Shown here one piece after another: positions 62,340 through 64,000 of a DNA stretch of 64,000 bases. The DNA comes from Colwellia maritima (lineage in GTDB: Bacteria > Pseudomonadota > Gammaproteobacteria > Enterobacterales > Alteromonadaceae), in the NCBI RefSeq assembly GCF_022669015.1, contig NZ_JAKKSL010000001.1:62001-126000 (forward strand). Reading direction: 5' to 3'. Both the position numbers and the translations under genes were made by a program. The notes below the pieces were generated by a model. That model saw nothing but the letters and a program-made list of their open reading frames with translations, was not told the DNA's origin and did no database searches. The number at the start of each line of letters is the position of its first letter. Position 1 is the stretch's first letter.

Positions 62340-62390
62340 TATGTCTACGTAAGTATGTCTATGAAGGTCTGTCGATGTAGGTATGTCGCG
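62340..62390. repeat. Diverged 14-bp tandem repeat, about 3.5 units
   Basis: Units TATGTCTACGTAAG, TATGTCTATGAAGG, TCTGTCGATGTAGG and a partial TATGTCGCG follow each other with a constant 14-base period. Confidence 0.7.
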
Positions 62391-62471
62391 AATACACATT
62401 GTTTGAACTAACACAAACGCGCTACATTGATCGAACACTGGGCTACCAAACTCAACATTGGATATTACCCC

Positions 62472-62515
62472 TGCATAATTCAATATGCATAATTCAAAAT
62501 GCATAATTCAAAAAT
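62472..62515. repeat. 14-bp tandem repeat, three units
   Basis: GCATAATTCAATAT, GCATAATTCAAAAT and GCATAATTCAAAAA are nearly identical direct repeats. The period equals that of the unrelated repeat 80 bases away. Confidence 0.8.
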
Positions 62516-62548
62516 AACCTTCAACAAGTCTTTATAAACTGGTTAGCG

Positions 62549-63578
62549 TTAAGCCAAAAGTTCTTTTCTCACGATTTCTGCACCTGCGCTTAAGGCATTT
62601 AACTTAGCGTTTGCCACATCATGAGGTAATGGAGCCATACCACAGTTAGTGCAAGGATAGAGCTTGTCGGCATCTACATATTTCAGTGCTTTACGCAGGG
62701 TATTGGCAACTTCCTCTGGTGTTTCAATAGTATTAGTTGCCACGTCAATAGCACCCACCATCACTTTTTTACCTCGAATAAGCTCAAGTAGTTCAATAGG
62801 AACATGGGAGTTGTGACATTCTAATGAGATAATATCGATATTCGATTTTTGCAATTTAGGGAAAGCTTCTTCATATTGTCGCCATTCTGATCCTAATGTT
62901 TTTTTCCAGTCTGTATTCGCTTTGATGCCATAGCCATAGCAAATATGCACAGCTGTTTCACATTTCAGCCCTTCAATTGCTCTTTCTAAACAAGCGATGC
63001 CCCACTCATTTACCTCATCAAAAAACACATTAAATGCGGGCTCATCAAACTGGATAATATCAACACCAAACCGCTTCTAATTCTTTGGCTTCTTGATTGA
63101 GTATTATGGCAAATTCCCAAGCGAGTTTTTCACGACTTTTATAATGGTCATCATAAAGCGTGTCTATCATCGTCATGGGACCTGGCAAAGCCCATTTTAT
63201 CGGTTGCTTGGTTTGCTGACGTAAAAACTTGGCATCTTCAACAAAAACAGGCTTTTGTCGACTAACTGGGCCAACAACCGTTGGTACATTGGCATCATAG
63301 CGATCACGAATTTTAACGGTCTTACGTTTCTCAAAATCAACACCGTTAAGGTGTTCAATAAACGTCGTTACAAAATGTTGGCGCGTTTGCTCACCATCAC
63401 TAACAATATCAATACCGGCTTGTTGTTGGTCTTGCAATGACAAGCGTAAAGCATCGTGTTTGCCTGAAATTAATTCATCACCCTGCAATTTCCAAGGTGA
63501 CCAAAGTGTCTCAGGTTCTGCAAGCCAAGCCGGTTTAGGCAAGCTGCCTGCTGTTGAAGTCGGTAGTAGTGTTTTCAT
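62549..63578 (-). CDS. mesD: Folate-independent methionine synthase MesD (one frame error)
   Basis: About 342 residues equivalent to the catalytic C-terminal barrel of cobalamin-independent MetE without its N-terminal domain. The start reads L-L-P-T-S-T-A-G-S-L-P-K-P. Zinc ligands expected from MetE are present: V-H-I-C-Y-G (His, Cys), I-S-L-E-C-H (Glu) and P-C-T-N-C-G-M (Cys). Removing one base at 63068-63070 restores V-G-V-D-I-I-Q-F-D-E-P-A-F. The DUF1852 neighbour identifies it as the MesD class, which needs MesX and oxygen in known cases. The methyl donor is not settled. Confidence 0.88.
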
Positions 63579-63658
63579 AGTAAATGATGCCGTATATTTG
63601 TGTTATTTAAAGTAAAGTATTGAACATAGCTATTAAACTGGATTCTTTAAAGTGATGG

Positions 63659-64000
63659 CTAAGCGTAATTAGCAGACCATTGTTCAAGCACAGTTTGGTA
63701 GGGTTTAATGAAGTGCTCTTCAGCAAATTTTCCTTGCTCATTACCTAATCGACTACGTTCTTCTCGGTCATAAACAATTTGCGTTAATGAATGGTCTTGG
63801 TTCTTCAAATTTGGCTGATAAGATTTTCCTGCTGCAGCATTTGCATTATATATTTCTGGTCGATAGATTTTTTGAAAAGTTCCCATAGTGCTAATGGTAC
63901 TTATCAGTTCAAGACTAGTGTAATCATTCAGTAAATCACCAAAAAAATAGAAAGCCAAAGGCGCTACACTGTTTGGTGGCATAAAATAACGAACCTGCAA
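63659..64000 (-). CDS. mesX: MesX (DUF1852), C-terminal part, cut by the window edge
   Basis: The last 113 residues of a DUF1852 protein, including Y-F-M-P-P-N-S-V-A-P-L-A, T-F-Q-K-I-Y-R-P-E-I-Y-N, and the terminal block with Y-D-R-E-E-R-S-R-L-G-N-E-Q-G-K-F-A. Genetic work in other bacteria showed that MesX is required with MesD for methionine synthesis; it is thought to be an oxygenase-like partner. It is 80 bases upstream of mesD on the same strand, and its start lies outside the window. Confidence 0.85.
   Translation of the reverse strand: MQVRYFMPPNSVAPLAFYFFGDLLNDYTSLELISTISTMGTFQKIYRPEIYNANAAAGKSYQPNLKNQDHSLTQIVYDREERSRLGNEQGKFAEEHFIKPYQTVLEQWSANYA

Larger units (their letters stand above)
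62184..62548. other. Repeat-rich spacer between mesD and the TSUP gene
   Basis: A 365-base gap with no ORF of note. It holds a perfect inverted repeat (62271-62302), a run of 14-base tandem repeats (62340-62390) and a second 14-base tandem block (62472-62515). The sequence TTAAACCGAGATCAGGT near 62230-62247 resembles one IS982-type end, but no partner end is visible. Confidence 0.5.

Overview
The window looks like a chromosomal segment of a marine gammaproteobacterium of the Alteromonadales, most likely a Colwellia- or Thalassotalea-like member of the Colwelliaceae. The evidence is the AT-rich composition (estimated by eye, not counted), the protein families, and typical gammaproteobacterial neighbourhoods: ilvC/ilvY divergent, an ilvGMDA operon with an attenuator, proBA, thiCOSG-DE behind a TPP riboswitch, and a c4-type cytochrome next to engB. 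No rRNA, tRNA or CRISPR array was recognised.

A quality warning applies throughout. About 21 genes, mostly housekeeping, appear broken by single-base frame errors (about 30 in 64 kb). Nearly all sit in short homopolymer runs, and adding or removing one base of the run restores the family sequence. I read these as consensus-sequence errors and annotate each gene as one CDS spanning the shift. The one gene I believe is truly broken is ccoG, which is split by a small transposon.

Layout. 1-7 kb: a DUF523 gene, two genes with degenerate GGDEF domains, a DUF885 lipoprotein, and a c-di-GMP-I riboswitch on the minus strand with no gene behind it. 7-13 kb: tesB, a YbdG-type mechanosensitive channel, yihG, proBA. 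13-16 kb: ccoG interrupted by a MITE, then a PAS/sigma-54 activator with palindromic candidate sites. 16-19.6 kb: yegD, a CBS protein, a TSUP transporter, ppnP. 19.7-30 kb: branched-chain amino acid synthesis (ilvC, ilvY, leader peptide and attenuator, ilvG, ilvM, ilvD, ilvA) plus comM. 30-36 kb: oxygen-independent deoxyribonucleotide supply, with class II nrdJa/nrdJb and class III nrdG/nrdD, preceded by paired NrdR boxes and FNR-type boxes. 36-40 kb: an FG-GAP protein, an Fe-S-type regulator divergent from two glyoxalase-fold genes, a tiny Cys/Gly-rich protein, a YhhN-type membrane protein. 40-46 kb: thiamin synthesis. 46-52.6 kb: a lipid-transport locus (eight-MCE-domain protein plus two PqiA-type proteins), a triheme cytochrome c, engB. 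52.6-59.2 kb: accessory region with a second MITE, unknown membrane proteins, a GFA enzyme, a lipase-like gene translationally coupled to an unknown partner, and a complete IS982-family element. 59.2-64 kb: a ParD-like/Map pair and a methionine cluster (metR, a TSUP transporter, mesD, partial mesX) that predicts folate-independent, oxygen-requiring methionine synthesis.

The most unusual items are the orphan c-di-GMP riboswitch, the IS982/MITE family whose 6-bp target duplications are readable at two of its three copies and which disrupts ccoG, the lipase-like two-gene unit, and the dense regulatory sites around the two anaerobic-type ribonucleotide reductases.
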